This document shows positions 31,831 to 33,445 of a stretch of DNA of 33,445 bases, piece by piece. Position 1 is the stretch's first letter. Every line of letters starts with the position of its first letter. Origin of the DNA: Opitutus sp. (GTDB lineage Bacteria > Verrucomicrobiota > Verrucomicrobiia > Opitutales > Opitutaceae); assembly GCA_025361365.1 (NCBI GenBank), contig JANYAM010000126.1:1-33445 (forward strand), given 5' to 3'. Under the pieces are notes generated by a model, which did no database searches, had not been told where the DNA came from, and saw nothing but the letters and a program-made list of their open reading frames with translations. A program made the translations under genes and the position numbers.

Positions 31831-32724
31831 TTGCCTCCTCTGCGCCTTTTTGCGGCCAGTAGCCTGCTCGCGGTCGTCGCTTCGGCGGCCATCACGATCG
31901 CGGCCTACAATGTGGAGAATTACACGCTGGCCGATCGGATGGTGGACGGCGTCTACCGGCCGGCCTATCCCAAGCCCGAGAAGGAGAAATCCGCTCTGTG
32001 GGAGGTCATCGCTGGCATCAAGCCGGAAATCCTCGCCGTCGAGGAGATGGGGCCGCAGGCCTACCTGGAAGATTTTCAGCGCGAGTTGAAGCGGGCCGGA
32101 CAGGACTTCCCTTACGCGGTGGTGCTGGAGGCAGCCGATTCGGACCGCCACGTTGCACTGCTGTCGAAGCTACCGTTCAAGGAAGTGCGGCGGCACGCCA
32201 AGGTGCCCATCCGGTATTTGGGCAAGAGCGGCGTCGTGAAACGGGGCGCGCTTGAGGTGATCTTCGCCACAACTGAGGGCGACTTCTCGGTTTTCGTCGT
32301 CCACCTCAAGAGCAAGCGCACCGAGCGGAAGGACGATCCGGAATCGGCACAGCAACGGGCGCTCGAGGCCGAGGCCGTGCGCGACCTGGTGCTGTCACGC
32401 TATCCCACCCCGGCGAAGGGCAGGTTCATGGTCGTGGGCGACTGGAACGACACGCTCGGCACCCGGCCGGTGCGGGCCATGCTGAAGCGCGGCGACACCG
32501 TGATCGGCGAGCTCGCCGAGGCGATCGATTCGCGCGGCCAAGTCTGGACGCATTTCTACCGCCGCGAGGCCACCTACAGCCGGATTGACTACCTGATGGT
32601 CTCACCCGGCCTGAAGCCGTTCGTCGTCGAGAACAGTGCCAGAATCTGGGACGGCCCGCGCACCGGCGCCGCCAGCGACCACCGTCCGGTCTACCTGCAG
32701 CTGAATCTCGAGGCGGCCAAGTAG
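31831..32724 (+). CDS. Endonuclease/exonuclease/phosphatase family protein, secreted
   Basis: 297 residues if read from TTG 31831, which gives the signal peptide MPPLRLFAASSLLAVVASA. The frame is open back to 31771 (TTG) with a GTG at 31807, but those positions fall in the repeat element, so the start is uncertain. The EEP fold is recognised from AAYNVENYTLADRM (catalytic Asn), LAVEEMG (metal-binding Glu), VVHLKSKRTERKDDPE, GDWNDTLGT (D and N of the active site) and the final ASDHRPVYLQL (D-H pair). Members cleave phosphodiesters or phosphomonoesters of DNA, RNA or lipids. Export to the periplasm or outside is likely. The substrate is unknown. Confidence 0.87.
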   Translation: MPPLRLFAASSLLAVVASAAITIAAYNVENYTLADRMVDGVYRPAYPKPEKEKSALWEVIAGIKPEILAVEEMGPQAYLEDFQRELKRAGQDFPYAVVLEAADSDRHVALLSKLPFKEVRRHAKVPIRYLGKSGVVKRGALEVIFATTEGDFSVFVVHLKSKRTERKDDPESAQQRALEAEAVRDLVLSRYPTPAKGRFMVVGDWNDTLGTRPVRAMLKRGDTVIGELAEAIDSRGQVWTHFYRREATYSRIDYLMVSPGLKPFVVENSARIWDGPRTGAASDHRPVYLQLNLEAAK

Positions 32725-32748
32725 CGTCGCGTTGGCTTTCGCGCGTTG

Positions 32749-33141
32749 TCAGCCCTTTTTTTCAATCGGCGCTCGCTTCGCGTTCCAGTCGAGTTTGACC
32801 GACGCGCCGCCGTCGTGGCCGGGTGCCTCGATGGTGCCGCTGATCGCGTCGCCCGCCAGCTTGCCCTGATACTTCACGATATACTTGGTGCCACCAAAAT
32901 CGCGCACCACTTCGAAGGCGATCGCATCTTCCTTGAGGGAAGCGTTGCTGATCGCGGTATCGCCAAATTGATTCGAATAGGCGCCAGCGAGCTGGCCGTC
33001 TTTCACTTCGAGTTTGAGCGTGGTGGGGATGTCGCCGTTCGGTGAGTGGGAGGTCCACTGCCAGCTGCCGGTGGGATCCGCGGCAAGCGCGGATGTCACA
33101 CCGACCGCGAGGAGCAAACAGAGGAAGCGAATAGTTTTCAT
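32749..33141 (-). CDS. Secreted hypothetical protein with GSW-type beta fold
   Basis: 130 residues from the ATG at 33141, chosen because it gives a normal Sec signal peptide (MKTIRFLCLLLAVGVTSALA, cleavage before ADPTG); the longer frame to 33192 does not. The mature protein starts with DPTGSWQWTSHSPNGDIPTT and runs through alternating short strands (LKLEVKDGQLAGAYSN, AIAFEVVRDFGGTKYIVKY and GKLAGDAISGTIEA), suggesting a small beta-barrel or lipocalin-like fold. Similar small GTW/GSW proteins are common as uncharacterised secreted proteins in Verrucomicrobiota and Planctomycetota. This is from memory and unverified. The gene converges with the EEP-family gene and diverges from the MFS gene. 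Confidence 0.8.
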   Translation of the reverse strand: MKTIRFLCLLLAVGVTSALAADPTGSWQWTSHSPNGDIPTTLKLEVKDGQLAGAYSNQFGDTAISNASLKEDAIAFEVVRDFGGTKYIVKYQGKLAGDAISGTIEAPGHDGGASVKLDWNAKRAPIEKKG

Positions 33142-33185
33142 GGGATAGTTGACCGGCGCGAAAGAGTCGGGCTTATCGGGAGCGC

Positions 33186-33445
33186 GTGGCAACCGAAAAT
33201 CCCAGTCCTGAATCGCCGGCGCGCGTCTACTGGACGGCGTTTGTCGGGCTGTTCTTCGATTACTACGATCTCTACCTGTTCATCTATCTGCAAAAGGTGC
33301 TGGAGGGCTACTTCGCGTTGACGGAGTCGCAGAGCGACTGGCTGCAGTTCACGGGACTTGCCGGCGTCGGCTTGGGCGCGCTGGTCTTCGGTTATTTAGC
33401 GGACCGCTTCGGCCGCGGTCGGATGATGCTGGCGGTCTTCGGTGT
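33186..33445 (+). CDS. MFS transporter, N-terminal part (runs off the right edge)
   Basis: 86 codons are visible from a GTG at 33186 (MATENPSPESPARVYWTAFV). A first membrane helix (WTAFVGLFFDYYDLYLFIYL) with the D-x-Y-D-x-Y acid/aromatic pattern of sugar/acid-type MFS carriers is followed by a second helix, then the loop 2-3 motif A, GYLADRFGRGRMML. The rest of the transporter lies beyond the window. The substrate cannot be guessed from this part. The gene diverges from the secreted hypothetical gene across a 44-base gap that must hold both promoters. Confidence 0.88.
   Translation, partial: MATENPSPESPARVYWTAFVGLFFDYYDLYLFIYLQKVLEGYFALTESQSDWLQFTGLAGVGLGALVFGYLADRFGRGRMMLAVFG

Noticed and set aside
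32725-32748. Bidirectional terminator between the converging EEP-family and hypothetical genes
   Set aside because: The 24-base gap holds no stable inverted repeat followed by a T-run on either strand.

Overview
This window looks like a chromosomal segment of a GC-rich environmental bacterium, most likely a member of the Verrucomicrobiota (Opitutaceae-like). That placement is inference. It rests on base composition, the look of the proteins (including a Dxs with an unusual thiamine-site motif and a small secreted GSW-type protein), few recognisable Shine-Dalgarno sites, many GTG/TTG starts, and intergenic palindromes of a kind I associate with that group. No marker such as 16S rRNA is present.

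Positions 1-24349, all on the minus strand, hold 24 consecutive genes for making, decorating and exporting a surface polysaccharide. They read from right to left and the last one runs off the left edge. Most neighbours overlap by 4 bases (ATGA or GTGA) or lie within 16 bases; the only larger gap is 71 bases, so one long transcription unit is likely. In order of transcription: a glutamine-dependent asparagine synthetase-like amidotransferase; a GT4 glycosyltransferase; an ABC-2 permease and its ATPase (Wzm/Wzt type); an acyltransferase-3 membrane protein and a hexapeptide acetyltransferase; a GT39-like membrane glycosyltransferase; two GT2 enzymes; a methyltransferase; two DxD-containing GT-A-like proteins; a GT2; a methyltransferase; a GT4; a PIG-L deacetylase; a methyltransferase; a GT4; a Wzy-like polymerase; two GT4 enzymes; a WcaF-like acetyltransferase; a second acyltransferase-3 protein; and a partial GT4. 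The set implies a heteropolysaccharide with about a dozen sugar-transfer steps and heavy O-acetyl, methyl and deacetyl tailoring. An ABC exporter and a Wzy-like polymerase in one operon is an unusual mix. No priming transferase, Wzx flippase or chain-length regulator is visible here.

Positions 24513-33445 are ordinary accessory and housekeeping genes: a DJ-1/PfpI protein, a YeeZ-like SDR protein, ybaB, recR, tRNA-Gly(CCC), a small secreted Cys-rich protein, dxs, xseB, a Ste24-type M48 protease, an endonuclease/exonuclease/phosphatase-family protein, a secreted hypothetical protein, and the start of an MFS transporter. Between the Cys-rich gene and dxs there is a clear intrinsic terminator.

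The most striking non-coding signal is in the spacers of this right-hand part. Several are filled by palindromic elements whose arms carry about three copies of a 7-base core (CACTAAT, CACGGAT, CGCGGAT or CACAAAG) at 9-11 base spacing, close to one helical turn. At least four sequence classes share this layout within 7 kb. None was seen in the polysaccharide operon. Two REP-like hairpins of other kinds are also present.
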